DNA of 32,156 bases. Origin: Acidobacteriota bacterium. Its GTDB lineage: Bacteria; Acidobacteriota; Terriglobia; Bryobacterales; Bryobacteraceae. The translations under genes and the position numbers were made by a program. Shown one piece after another: positions 23,126-31,120 of this stretch. The number at the start of each line of letters is the position of its first letter. The stretch's first letter is position 1. The stretch spans positions 1 through 32,156 of the forward strand of contig SYKU01000056.1 in NCBI GenBank assembly GCA_005808865.1. Reading direction: 5' to 3'. The notes under the pieces were generated by a model. The model searched no databases. It was not told the DNA's origin and saw only the letters and a program-made list of their open reading frames with translations.

Positions 23126-26100
23126 TAAAAAACGAACTTCAGCGCGAACTGAACCAATCTCGCGTTCACTGTGGTGCCACGGATCAGGCCGTAATTGGGC
23201 GAATCGAGAGCCGTGGTTGGGTCTCCGAAATTGGCGTGGTTGAAAATGTTGAACGCTTCGGTGCGGAATTGCAACGCGTAGCGTTCCGTGATCCGGAAAT
23301 CCTTGAACAGCGAGAAATCGAGATTCCACTGGCCCGGACCGCGGAACATCCCGCGACCCGAATTGCCGAAGGTTCCAGGGGTGACGCGCGTAAATGCCGC
23401 GGGGTTGATGTAGGAGTTCAAATTCTGCTTGGTGGAATTTCCATTCACAGCCGAGTGCACCAAAGGCACTCCCGCATTCACATTGGCGAACAGATTCGTC
23501 GCCGTCGTCGAAACCGTCGATCCGCCGATGCCCCGGCCGCTATCGCGGTCTGTCACCGTCAGCGGGGTACCGGACTGCGCAACCAGGAACCCGTTGATAG
23601 ACCATCCGTTGAAAAGCGCCTTGCCGGCGGCGTTCTGGAACGGGCTGGGCAAATCGTGGTTGAAGACGAAGGTCAGGCGTTGGGGTCGGTCAAAGTTAGC
23701 CGGCCCGCGGGCGCGGGAGAAGTCGTTCCAAGGCACGGCAAACAGAGAGGTGAAGAACCGGTTTCCTTCGCCGCCATTGCTCAACGTCTTCGCGACGGTG
23801 TAGGCGAGCTGGAAGTTCGTCTTGGCGACACGTTTCTTGAGCGTCAACTGAAAAGAGTGATAGCTGGAATCGCCGTTCTGCGCGGTGATCGGCAGATCGC
23901 CGAAGCCGGGATAAAGGCGCCGCAGCGCTACTCCAGGGACCAGGGGCGCGCCACCCACCGGGATCAGCGGATTAAAGTTGCGCTGGGCCATGAGGTGCGT
24001 CCCTTTCGTGCCGATGTAGGCGGACTCGATCAGCATATTGCCGGGAAGGTCGCGCTGAATCGAAAAGTTATACTGCCAGGCGTTGTCAGTTTTGACGCGG
24101 CGCTCGGTGCCACGCACGGAGCGTTCCTCGGAGGCGGACAACGGGAATGGAACAAGTCCCGGCTTATGTCCGGGGTTCACGTAGGTCCAGTTGTCCGGCA
24201 CATTGGGAACACAGAGCACGGCGCGCGCACAGGTTGCGGTGACTTCCGTATAGGTCGGCGGATTCTGAAAGGCCTGCTGTGCAATCTGGCCGGTACGCAG
24301 ATCGAAATAGAGTCCGGCGCCCGTCCGGAATACCCACTTGTCGCCCAGCCTCCAGGCAATCCCGATGCGCGGCATGAAGTTGTTGAAATCGCCGTCAAGC
24401 GTATTCTTGGGAACTCCGCCGATTCCGCCCTGTACGAGGCCGGTGCTTTCCAGCGTGCCGTCGATGCCCTTGTAGCGATCCGGCCAGAAATTCAGCATGT
24501 TCAGGTTGTAGGCGGCGGCCTGGAAATCCATCTCGTACCGCATCCCCCAAGTGACGGTGACATCCTTGTGCAGCTTCCAGTCGTCGTTGATGAAGAAGCT
24601 GTGCAGATGGCTGCGCAGTTTCAACTCCCCGCCGATGTTCACAACGTCAGCCGCGCCGAAGGTCTTGGTGAACGGCAGCGTAAGGAGAAAGTCGGCGTAC
24701 TCGTCGCCGCGCGCACCGCCCTGCCCGGTACCGATGTTCTGGAACTGGAACCTGCCGCGCGTTTGCAGGTTATTCTGCGGATTGAGCAGGGCGGCCTGAG
24801 TCTCGCCGCCGAACCGGAAGTTGTGTTTGGACTTGGTCCAGGTAAAGGTGGCGCCGCCCGTATACCGGTCAATAAAGTCAGACCAGTGGGCTTGATTGCC
24901 AAAATTGATGTAGTTGGCGATCTCGATCCGCGGCATCCCGGAGGCTTCGCTGGCGTTGGTGACGCCTGGAATCGGATTCAGGCCGACGCTCTTGGGATCC
25001 GTGCGGTTTTGCCCGAAGGTGAACTGGTCCGTGTAGTCGCCGCTGAAACGCGTTTCCATCACAAGGGTCGGGGAGTACAAGTGGGTGTGCGCCAAGCCCC
25101 ACGTGTGCTTTTCTCGATTGGCGAAATTACCGAAGCCTGGCAGGCCAAGACCGAAAGGCGCAAGGTCTTTCTGAAAACTCTCAAACCAGCGGCCATTAAA
25201 CAAGTCCTTGTCGCCCTGGCGATGATCGATGCGGATCGTGTACTGGTTCAGGTCGGTCGGTTCATTCTGGAAGGCCTGATAGTTGTTCGCCGAACCGTCG
25301 GAGTTGTTTGGCTGTGGGAAGAAAGTATCCGAGATCTTCTTTGACGTGGCATTGATACGCGACGCCGGTATCGTGTTGTTCGGAAACAGCGCGCCAGCCT
25401 GCGGATCGTAGATGGGCGTGGCGAAAATGCCCTGGCGCTGCGCATCGGTTGGCGTTCGGGCGAGCAGTCGCGCTCCGCCGCCGTTCCCGTTGCGTTGGCG
25501 TGAACTTTCCCACCCGCCGAAAAAGAACGTGCGGTCGCGGATGATCTTGCCGCCCACATTGGCGCCGTACTGATTCTGGTTGTTCGGGCGGCGTTCGGGG
25601 AAGAAAAAGGGGCGCGCGTTCATCTTGGTGTTGCGCAGGAACTCATACACCGTCCCATGCAGTTGGTTGGTTCCGCTGCGAGTAGTCACGTTGATGACCG
25701 ATCCGGAATTGCGGCCGAACTCCGCGCTGTAAAGGCTGGTGAGGACCTTGAACTCACTCAGAAACTCGATGCTGGGCGTGCCGTCGCCATCCGGAGCGTT
25801 GTTCAACTGGTTGGTGGTGGGAACGCCGTCCACCAGCAGGTTGTTGCTGCCCCGGCGCGCGCCGTTGACGCTGACGCTGTCGCTGCCTGTGCCGCGGTTG
25901 TCGGCGTTCATGATCGCGCCCACCACGCCCGCCGAGATACCCAGGATCTGCGTGAAGTTTCGTGTGGCTAGCGGAATCGAGGTGATCGTGCGCCCTTCCA
26001 CGACGTGCCCGATCGTCGCCTGTTCGCTCTGCAGCAGCGGCGCGACGGCCGTCACCGAGACCGTTTCGGTCACCGCGCCGACGGTCAGCTTAACGTCCAG

Positions 26101-26409
26101 ACGCAGACGCTCGGATGTGTTGACCCGCATTGCATCGACCAGATACCTCTGGAAACCGCTGTGCTCCACCGTGACGCGGTAGCGCCCGGCGCGCAGCAGC
26201 GGCAGCAGGAATTCCCCCGCGTCGTTAGAGGCCGCGCGGTACTCCGCCGCCGTGTCCAGATTCGTGGCCACTATATTCGCAGCCGGAACCACGGACCCGG
26301 TGTTGTCGCTCACAGTGCCGGTAATCGACCCGGTAATTTCCTGCGCCGGAGCAACAATCGCCGCGAGCGCCAAGACCAATAGCAGGCGAGACACGAATCG
26401 TAACGTCAT
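23125..26409 (-). CDS. TonB-dependent receptor, Oar-like (complete)
   Basis: A 1094-aa outer-membrane transporter, intact across its length. ATG 26409 fits the GAGGGG ribosome site 7 nt upstream better than the track start GTG 26412. Order: signal peptide ending IVAPAQ, carboxypeptidase-regulatory domain (TGSITGTVSDNTGSVVPAANIVATN...AGRYRVTVEHSGFQR), plug (GHVVEGRTITSIPLATRNFTQILG, NLLVDGVPTTNQLNN, SLYSAEFGRNSGSVINVTTRSGTNQLHG), then the barrel to VQFALKFVF with terminal Phe. It is followed by the CRTAC1 gene with overlapping stop and start. The large antisense ORF opposite it (702 aa) is a shadow. Substrate is unknown. Confidence 0.92.
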   Translation of the reverse strand: MTLRFVSRLLLVLALAAIVAPAQEITGSITGTVSDNTGSVVPAANIVATNLDTAAEYRAASNDAGEFLLPLLRAGRYRVTVEHSGFQRYLVDAMRVNTSERLRLDVKLTVGAVTETVSVTAVAPLLQSEQATIGHVVEGRTITSIPLATRNFTQILGISAGVVGAIMNADNRGTGSDSVSVNGARRGSNNLLVDGVPTTNQLNNAPDGDGTPSIEFLSEFKVLTSLYSAEFGRNSGSVINVTTRSGTNQLHGTVYEFLRNTKMNARPFFFPERRPNNQNQYGANVGGKIIRDRTFFFGGWESSRQRNGNGGGARLLARTPTDAQRQGIFATPIYDPQAGALFPNNTIPASRINATSKKISDTFFPQPNNSDGSANNYQAFQNEPTDLNQYTIRIDHRQGDKDLFNGRWFESFQKDLAPFGLGLPGFGNFANREKHTWGLAHTHLYSPTLVMETRFSGDYTDQFTFGQNRTDPKSVGLNPIPGVTNASEASGMPRIEIANYINFGNQAHWSDFIDRYTGGATFTWTKSKHNFRFGGETQAALLNPQNNLQTRGRFQFQNIGTGQGGARGDEYADFLLTLPFTKTFGAADVVNIGGELKLRSHLHSFFINDDWKLHKDVTVTWGMRYEMDFQAAAYNLNMLNFWPDRYKGIDGTLESTGLVQGGIGGVPKNTLDGDFNNFMPRIGIAWRLGDKWVFRTGAGLYFDLRTGQIAQQAFQNPPTYTEVTATCARAVLCVPNVPDNWTYVNPGHKPGLVPFPLSASEERSVRGTERRVKTDNAWQYNFSIQRDLPGNMLIESAYIGTKGTHLMAQRNFNPLIPVGGAPLVPGVALRRLYPGFGDLPITAQNGDSSYHSFQLTLKKRVAKTNFQLAYTVAKTLSNGGEGNRFFTSLFAVPWNDFSRARGPANFDRPQRLTFVFNHDLPSPFQNAAGKALFNGWSINGFLVAQSGTPLTVTDRDSGRGIGGSTVSTTATNLFANVNAGVPLVHSAVNGNSTKQNLNSYINPAAFTRVTPGTFGNSGRGMFRGPGQWNLDFSLFKDFRITERYALQFRTEAFNIFNHANFGDPTTALDSPNYGLIRGTTVNARLVQFALKFVF

Positions 26410-26514
26410 CACTGGACCCCTCTATACCACCAGATTTTCGGACTGGATGCGATTCTGGCAAAGTTCTGCGCCGATGTCAAGGGCCTGTGTGAGTCTCGTC
26501 CAATCACCGGCTTT

Positions 26515-26652
26515 TCAACGCCCTTCTGCCAGATCCCCGCACGGCAACTCGGTCTCCACATGCGTCTCACGCGGCTGCGGGCCCAGTGCCGCGATGCGCT
26601 CCGCTTCCGCATCGAGCCGCAACCCATCAGGCTCTGCTGCAAATTCTGGCTT
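26515..26652 (-). pseudogene. Short coding-like stretch, possible gene tail
   Basis: A minus-strand frame reads KPEFAAEPDGLRLDAEAERIAALGPQ and on through RETHVETELPCGDLAEGR to a stop at 26515. It has no start codon, and a stop lies just upstream. Composition looks coding, but I do not recognise it. It may be the remnant of a gene lost when this patch was rearranged. Confidence 0.3.
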
Positions 26653-26735
26653 GTCTCAAATTTCGGCCGCTATCATGTCGATTGATGCCCGTGGTGGCGC
26701 GGAGTTCGAATCCAATCGCAATCTCTTGCGGTTGT

Positions 26736-26740
26736 ATAAG
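26736..26740. repeat. Left target-site duplication ATAAG
   Basis: ATAAG directly before the left inverted repeat matches ATAAG directly after the right one. Confidence 0.65.
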
Positions 26741-26889
26741 CCTGAAATCCGAAGTTGCAATCATTTCAAAGACTATCCGACGTATTTTGAATGGTTTACG
26801 CTGTGGAAAGCCAACTTCGGCGAAGTTGGCTTTCCAGCCTGCAAGCCGCTTAAAATAATTGGTTTAAGTGTCAAACTTCGGATTTCAGG
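26741..26889. mobile_element. MITE-like non-autonomous element
   Basis: A 149-bp element bounded by perfect 16-bp terminal inverted repeats, CCTGAAATCCGAAGTT at 26741-26756 and its complement at 26874-26889. The 5-bp direct repeat ATAAG flanks it on both sides, as expected from transposition. The interior has no coding capacity and contains a perfect 16-bp hairpin at its centre. Size, TIRs, TSD and lack of a gene define a MITE or similar element that would rely on a transposase elsewhere. I cannot assign the IS family. It lies between the divergently transcribed TonB receptor and the MazEF pair, ending 78 nt before the antitoxin start. Confidence 0.72.
26804..26836. repeat. Perfect 16-bp hairpin inside the MITE
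   Basis: TGGAAAGCCAACTTCG and its exact complement are separated by one base. As RNA the stem would close on a small loop. It shares CGAAGTT with the outer repeats, so the element is partly nested-palindromic. Confidence 0.8.
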
Positions 26890-26894
26890 ATAAG
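26890..26894. repeat. Right target-site duplication ATAAG
   Basis: Second copy of the 5-bp direct repeat flanking the MITE. Confidence 0.65.
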
Positions 26895-26955
26895 ACACTC
26901 GGCGTGCAGGCAAGACATGATCGTGCCGTAAGCCCTCCTATTCTGGCGTTCTGGG

Positions 26956-26961
26956 TATTAT
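26956..26961 (+). promoter_or_regulatory. Possible -10 box (TATTAT) for the toxin-antitoxin pair
   Basis: TATTAT ends 6 nt before the antitoxin ATG. No -35 is clear. Leaderless start is likely. Confidence 0.35.
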
Positions 26962-26967
26962 GGAATT

Positions 26968-27204
26968 ATGGCAACGAGGAAAATGACCTTCAGCGTACCC
27001 GAGCCGTTGGCCGTGCAGCTTCTGCGCAGAGTTGCCTCACGAGACCGTTCGCGTTTCGTAAGTGAGGCCTTGGCTGCACGACTGGAAGCGCGCGACCTCG
27101 AGTTAATTCGCGCCTGCGATATTGCGAATCAGGATCTGGATGTGGCCGAAATCGAGAAGGAGTTTGACGGAATTCGCGACGGGATGGCGGAACCATGGAA
27201 GTGA
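26968..27204 (+). CDS. MazE-like / ribbon-helix-helix antitoxin
   Basis: A 78-aa protein. The N-terminal MATRKMTFSVPEPLAVQLLRRVASRDRSRFVSEALAARLEAR is a ribbon-helix-helix DNA-binding segment, and the acidic C-terminal half (DLDVAEIEKEFDGIRDGMAEPW) is the usual toxin-binding tail. It overlaps the toxin gene by 10 nt. As in other type II modules, it should neutralise the toxin and repress the shared promoter, which lies just upstream of its ATG. The pairing with a MazF-family protein makes the assignment firm even though the antitoxin sequence itself is diverse. Confidence 0.85.
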   Translation: MATRKMTFSVPEPLAVQLLRRVASRDRSRFVSEALAARLEARDLELIRACDIANQDLDVAEIEKEFDGIRDGMAEPWK

Positions 27205-27530
27205 TCCCGGAGCGTGGCGAGATCTGGTGGGTGGCGCTCGATCCCACGCTCGGGTCGGAGATTCGTAAGACACGCCCCTGCGTTGTGATTTCAGTGAAGG
27301 TTTTAAATCAGAAGCGAAGGACGGTAATCGTTGTACCGCTGTCGAGTTCGCCGAAGGCCAGCCCCCCGATCCTGATCCCGATCTCCTGCGAAGGGCGCCC
27401 TGCAGTGGCGGTCAGCGACCGAATCCGGGCAGTGGCAAAGGAACGCCTGCGTAGTCGACTGGGCCAAGTCACAGCGGACGAGTTGGCTGCACTTGAGGGT
27501 GGCCTCAGGCAAATCATGCAGCTTGGATAA
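27195..27530 (+). CDS. MazF/PemK-family endoribonuclease toxin
   Basis: A 111-aa toxin with family landmarks in order: ERGEIWWVALDPTLGSEIRKTRPCVVIS (with the catalytic Arg of K.RP), VIVVPLSSSP and VSDRIRAVAKERLRSRLGQVTADELAALEGGLRQIM. MazF toxins cut mRNA (or tRNA/rRNA) at short sequences to stop growth. Length and motifs are complete, so activity is expected. It follows the antitoxin with a 10-nt overlap. Its 3' end runs straight into a decayed cytochrome c gene on the other strand. Confidence 0.92.
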   Translation: MEVIPERGEIWWVALDPTLGSEIRKTRPCVVISVKVLNQKRRTVIVVPLSSSPKASPPILIPISCEGRPAVAVSDRIRAVAKERLRSRLGQVTADELAALEGGLRQIMQLG

Positions 27531-27677
27531 CGCGGAGCCGTGCCGCAAGCGTTTGCCTCCGCGGCGTTTCGAACTTTTGCGTCCGTGACAGGAGGCGTAG
27601 CGCTTTTTATAGATCGCGGCTCCGTCCTGAGCGTAAAGAACCGGAAGCATGAAAGCAAGCAGACACACGTTCCGCAT
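27531..27677 (-). pseudogene. Cytochrome c remnant with broken heme motif
   Basis: A minus-strand start MRNVCLLAFMLPVLYAQDGAAIYKKRYASCHG, with AGGA about 8 nt upstream, is the N-terminus of a class I cytochrome c: signal peptide, then the D.GAAIYKKRCASCHG pattern. The first heme Cys is Tyr (TAC for TGC), giving YASCH, so heme could not attach normally. After CHG the frame departs from the family and the rest is missing where the mazF gene ends. It is probably a gene cut short near the toxin-antitoxin module. Confidence 0.6.
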
Positions 27678-27749
27678 TGGCATTTCCTTTCGCATTATCT
27701 AAGGCCGGATTCCGGCCCGGAATCCTAGGTCCAAAAAAAACGCGTGCGC

Positions 27750-27755
27750 TACAAT
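27750..27755 (+). promoter_or_regulatory. Possible -10 box (TACAAT) for the kinase gene
   Basis: TACAAT ends 9 nt before ATG 27765, with an A8 tract about 10 nt upstream of it. It gives a very short leader. Confidence 0.3.
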
Positions 27756-27764
27756 GGTTCGACT

Positions 27765-30413
27765 ATGCCACTCGCCCCCGGCACGCGATTTGGCCCATAT
27801 TCCCTCACCTCCATGATCGGCGCAGGCGGCATGGGCGAAGTTTACAAGGCGCGCGATTCCCGGCTGGAGCGGGACGTGGCCATTAAGGTTCTCCCCGCAC
27901 GATTTGCCGAGCAGCTCGCCATGCGGCAGCGCTTCGAACGCGAAGCCCGATTGATATCGATGCTGAATCACCCGCACATTTGTGCGCTGTACGATGTGGG
28001 CGATCAAGACGGGATCGCGTACCTCGTGATGGAGTATCTGGAAGGCGAGCCGCTCGACCGCCGGATCGCGCGGGGCCCGATGCCCCTCCACGAAGCGCTT
28101 GAAGCGGCGATTCAGATCGCTGGTGCGCTTGATCAGGCGCATCAGAAGGGCCTCATTCACCGCGATCTCAAGCCCGGTAACGTGATGTTGACAAGCGCGG
28201 GCGCCAAGCTGCTCGATTTCGGCCTGGCGAAAGCGGTCGCCTCTCCGTCAATCGCCGCGAGCGACGCGACGCTGACGAACAATCTGACAATTGTGGGCTC
28301 GATCGTCGGAACGCTTGCGTACATGGCGCCAGAGCGGCTGGGGGGCAAGGATGGTGACGCGCGGGGCGACATTTTCGCGGCAGGCGCGGTCATCCACGAA
28401 ATGCTGACTGGCAAGCGCGCCTTCACCGGAGACAATCAGGCCAGCATTATCACCGCGGTCATGTCGACCGAACCGCCGCCGGTTTCGCAGACGCAGGTGG
28501 TCGCCTCTCCGGCGCTCGACCGGGTCGTGCGAAAGTGCATGGCGAAGCAACCCGAACAGCGCTGGCAGACTGCGCGCGACTTGATGAGCGAGCTCCAGTG
28601 GATTGCTTCGAGCGGCGGAACGGCGCCGGCCGTCGTGACTGAACCCACGGCTCCGCGGCAGAAAAGCTGGATGCGTTGGGCGTCGTGGGCGGTGGCGGGA
28701 GCATCGCTGGCGGCTCTTGGCGGAGTCCTCCTCTTCAACGGCAGGGAAGCGAAACTCCTGGTGCCCGGACAGGTACGGCTCGAATTCCTTCCTCCCGCCA
28801 AGACGCAGCTTCTTCGGATCGACATCCCCACGCCATCGCCGGACGGCCGCCGCATCGTGTTCTCTGGCCACAGTCCAGGACGCAAACCTCAATTGTGGAT
28901 TCGGAATTTGGACTCGGCCGAGGCCCGCCCCATCCCCGGAGCAGAGGGTGGCGTGCTGCCGTTCTGGGCTCCAGACAGCCGCAGGATTGGGTATCTCGGA
29001 GACGACCGCAAACTTTGGGCTGTCAACCTGGACGGCGGTTCACCAGCACCAGTTACCGACGTTGGCCTGAACTTCGGTGGCGGCACGTGGAACCAGGACG
29101 ACGTGATCGTTTTCGGCAACTCCGGCAAGCTAATGCGCGTCGCCGCCAGTGGCGGTTCACCCGCGCCGATCCCGGTCACCGGATCGTGGTTCGCCTATTG
29201 GCCTGCGTTCCTTCCCGACGGCAGGCATCTGGTCTTCAACGCCAACTCGGGCGATCAGGCAAGCGCGGCAGTGTTCGTGCTTCCCTTGGCCGGCGTCGAA
29301 CCGAAACGCCTTCTGCAGGGCGACTCCAAGATCGTGCCGGACCGGCCTGGCTGGCTGCTGTACAACCAGGGAGCCATCCTGTTCACCCGGCCGTTCAGCA
29401 CCTCCAAGCTCGCTTGGGACGGCCAACCAACGCAGCTTGCCGGCGGTTTGTTCACCTTCGGCACTGACACGGCCGGAGCCAGCTTCTTCGGCTCGTGGAA
29501 CGGAGTGATTGCCTATCGAACCGGAACAACGGCCCAAGAACGCCAGATGGTTTGGTTTGACCGGTCAGGACAACGCGTGGCCGTGACGGGCGAACTCGGC
29601 GGTTACTCCAATCCCGCGCTTTCCCCAGATGGGCGTTGGCTAGCTGTGTCCGTGGAGGATCCGCGGGTGGGCAAACGCGACATTTGGGTCTACGATCTCA
29701 AGCGAGGGACTTCGACGCGATTGACGTCGGATCCTGGGGACGAATTGAATCCCGCCTGGTCGCCGGATGGCAGGCGCATCGCATTTACCGCGTCCAGGAA
29801 ACAGGGGCAGCGCGAGGTCTACATCCTCGACGCGATTGGCGCGGGTGAGCCGGAACAGATCAGCAGTGGCGATGGACTGAAAAATGTCGAGCAATGGACG
29901 CCGGACGGGAAGTACCTGCTGTTCAACGAAGATACGCAGCAGAATGTCGATCTTAAGTTGCTTGCCCTCTCGGCCGGCCGTGGTGTGACGCCGCTGTTTC
30001 CTTCCCGGTTTCGCGAGGACATGGCGCGGGTTTCGCCTAATGGCCGGTGGATCGCGTATTGCTCGAATGAGTCGGGCAGGAGCGAGATCTATGTGAGGGG
30101 GTTCGACCCGGCCGGCGCCGGCGGCGGCCGCAAGTGGCTCGTTTCGACGGACGGCGGCACCGAACCCGAGTGGCGCCGTGACGGCAAGGAGTTGTTCTAC
30201 ATCCGCGGAGATAGGCTCACGTCCGTCGATGTTTCCACCGCGGGGCCGGAGTTCGACGCGGGTACACCCAAGCCGCTGTTTGAGAAAATCCTGGGCGAGC
30301 AGCGGCGGAACCGGTTTCTGGCTTCGCCGGACGGGCAACAGTTCCTCATGGTGCTGCCGCCGGAGGACCAGTCGAGGTCGGCCATCCAAGTGATTCTCGA
30401 TACGCCCCGCTGA
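27765..30413 (+). CDS. Membrane Ser/Thr protein kinase with TolB/WD40-like propeller
   Basis: An 882-aa receptor-type kinase. Kinase domain: glycine loop [11 protein letters not shown] (19-29), Lys41 in [12 protein letters not shown] (132-139), DFG (151-153) and MAPERLGG (APE about 188-190), so all catalytic parts are present. A single membrane span follows (about 305-325, [20 protein letters not shown]). The C-terminal half is a beta-propeller with PD40/TolB-type repeats ([76 protein letters not shown]). The kinase would be cytosolic and the propeller outside, probably a sensor or protein-binding domain. The start is ATG 27765; the track start GTG 27744 would overlap the TACAAT box. Confidence 0.94.
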   Translation: MPLAPGTRFGPYSLTSMIGAGGMGEVYKARDSRLERDVAIKVLPARFAEQLAMRQRFEREARLISMLNHPHICALYDVGDQDGIAYLVMEYLEGEPLDRRIARGPMPLHEALEAAIQIAGALDQAHQKGLIHRDLKPGNVMLTSAGAKLLDFGLAKAVASPSIAASDATLTNNLTIVGSIVGTLAYMAPERLGGKDGDARGDIFAAGAVIHEMLTGKRAFTGDNQASIITAVMSTEPPPVSQTQVVASPALDRVVRKCMAKQPEQRWQTARDLMSELQWIASSGGTAPAVVTEPTAPRQKSWMRWASWAVAGASLAALGGVLLFNGREAKLLVPGQVRLEFLPPAKTQLLRIDIPTPSPDGRRIVFSGHSPGRKPQLWIRNLDSAEARPIPGAEGGVLPFWAPDSRRIGYLGDDRKLWAVNLDGGSPAPVTDVGLNFGGGTWNQDDVIVFGNSGKLMRVAASGGSPAPIPVTGSWFAYWPAFLPDGRHLVFNANSGDQASAAVFVLPLAGVEPKRLLQGDSKIVPDRPGWLLYNQGAILFTRPFSTSKLAWDGQPTQLAGGLFTFGTDTAGASFFGSWNGVIAYRTGTTAQERQMVWFDRSGQRVAVTGELGGYSNPALSPDGRWLAVSVEDPRVGKRDIWVYDLKRGTSTRLTSDPGDELNPAWSPDGRRIAFTASRKQGQREVYILDAIGAGEPEQISSGDGLKNVEQWTPDGKYLLFNEDTQQNVDLKLLALSAGRGVTPLFPSRFREDMARVSPNGRWIAYCSNESGRSEIYVRGFDPAGAGGGRKWLVSTDGGTEPEWRRDGKELFYIRGDRLTSVDVSTAGPEFDAGTPKPLFEKILGEQRRNRFLASPDGQQFLMVLPPEDQSRSAIQVILDTPR

Positions 30414-30540
30414 CGCCAGACCGGAGGCATACGCCCGCAGGCAGAGGCCAGTCCTTTGAGCAGAAGGCAACGAAAGCCTCCCTGGCTTAGTCTTGGTGGA
30501 AGCCGATCAGTTTGGTACCTCCGTTAGGACAGAGTAACGA

Positions 30541-30607
30541 TAGTCGCCAGGGGGCGAGCGATCCTGGTTGGACGTCTGAGAGGGGCGTCGGTCCACCCTA
30601 CGCCGTT
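30541..30607. repeat. 67-bp direct repeat, copy A
   Basis: Starts TAGTCGCCAGGGGGCGAGCG and ends GGTCCACCCTACGCCGTT. By eye about 90% identical to copy B, with one single-base indel. Confidence 0.75.
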
Positions 30608-30830
30608 TTGTGAGAGCTTCAATTCCTCACGGTCTCGGAAAGCCAGGGAAACAACAGCCCTTAGGAACCTACTTCGAGCCCAAGAGCGCAATCAGGCCGC
30701 CAGCTAAAGTACCTCGCCAACTCAAGCCATCATGGCCACCAGCGAACTGCCGGTAGGGCAAGAATATACTTGACTGTACGCACGGTGGTGTGGCAGGAGT
30801 CGGCGGGTGACCGCCGCCCCTGTGCCGATC

Positions 30831-30898
30831 TAGCCGCCAAGGGGCGAGCGATCCTGGGTTGGACGTGTGCGAGGGGCGTCGGTCCACCCTACGCCGTT
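30831..30898. repeat. 67-bp direct repeat, copy B
   Basis: Starts TAGCCGCCAAGGGGCGAGCG, 290 bp after the start of copy A, same orientation. Substitutions cluster in the middle (GACGTCTGAGA against GACGTGTGCGA). Confidence 0.75.
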
Positions 30899-31120
30899 CG
30901 GGAGAAAACGGTTTCCGCATGGTGCCGCGGTCCGCTTGGTAGGCCCAAAAGGAAATTTCCCAGAACGGGACTTCCCGCCCGCATCGCCCAAATCCGAGCT
31001 TTGTACGAGTAGCGCGTAATCCGGCCACAATGGCGGGCGAGGCCACATCTTCCGAGTGGCCGAGTTCGCGCCCATCTGATGTGGGATAGACTTGATCATG
31101 AAGCCAGCGAGGGATGCTAC

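Larger units (their letters stand above)
30414..31120. other. Intergenic region with dispersed repeats
   Basis: About 700 bp with no supported gene. It holds two diverged copies of a 67-bp repeat (30541 and 30831). The 125-aa minus ORF across the second copy looks spurious. Confidence 0.45.

Noticed and set aside
23236-25344. 702-aa plus-strand ORF opposite the TonB receptor
   Set aside because: It mirrors the codon pattern of a clearly real receptor gene and shows no motif or signal of its own; long antisense ORFs are expected at this G+C.
30669-31046. 125-aa minus-strand ORF
   Set aside because: It runs across repeat copy B and non-coding sequence, with no recognisable domain or ribosome site.
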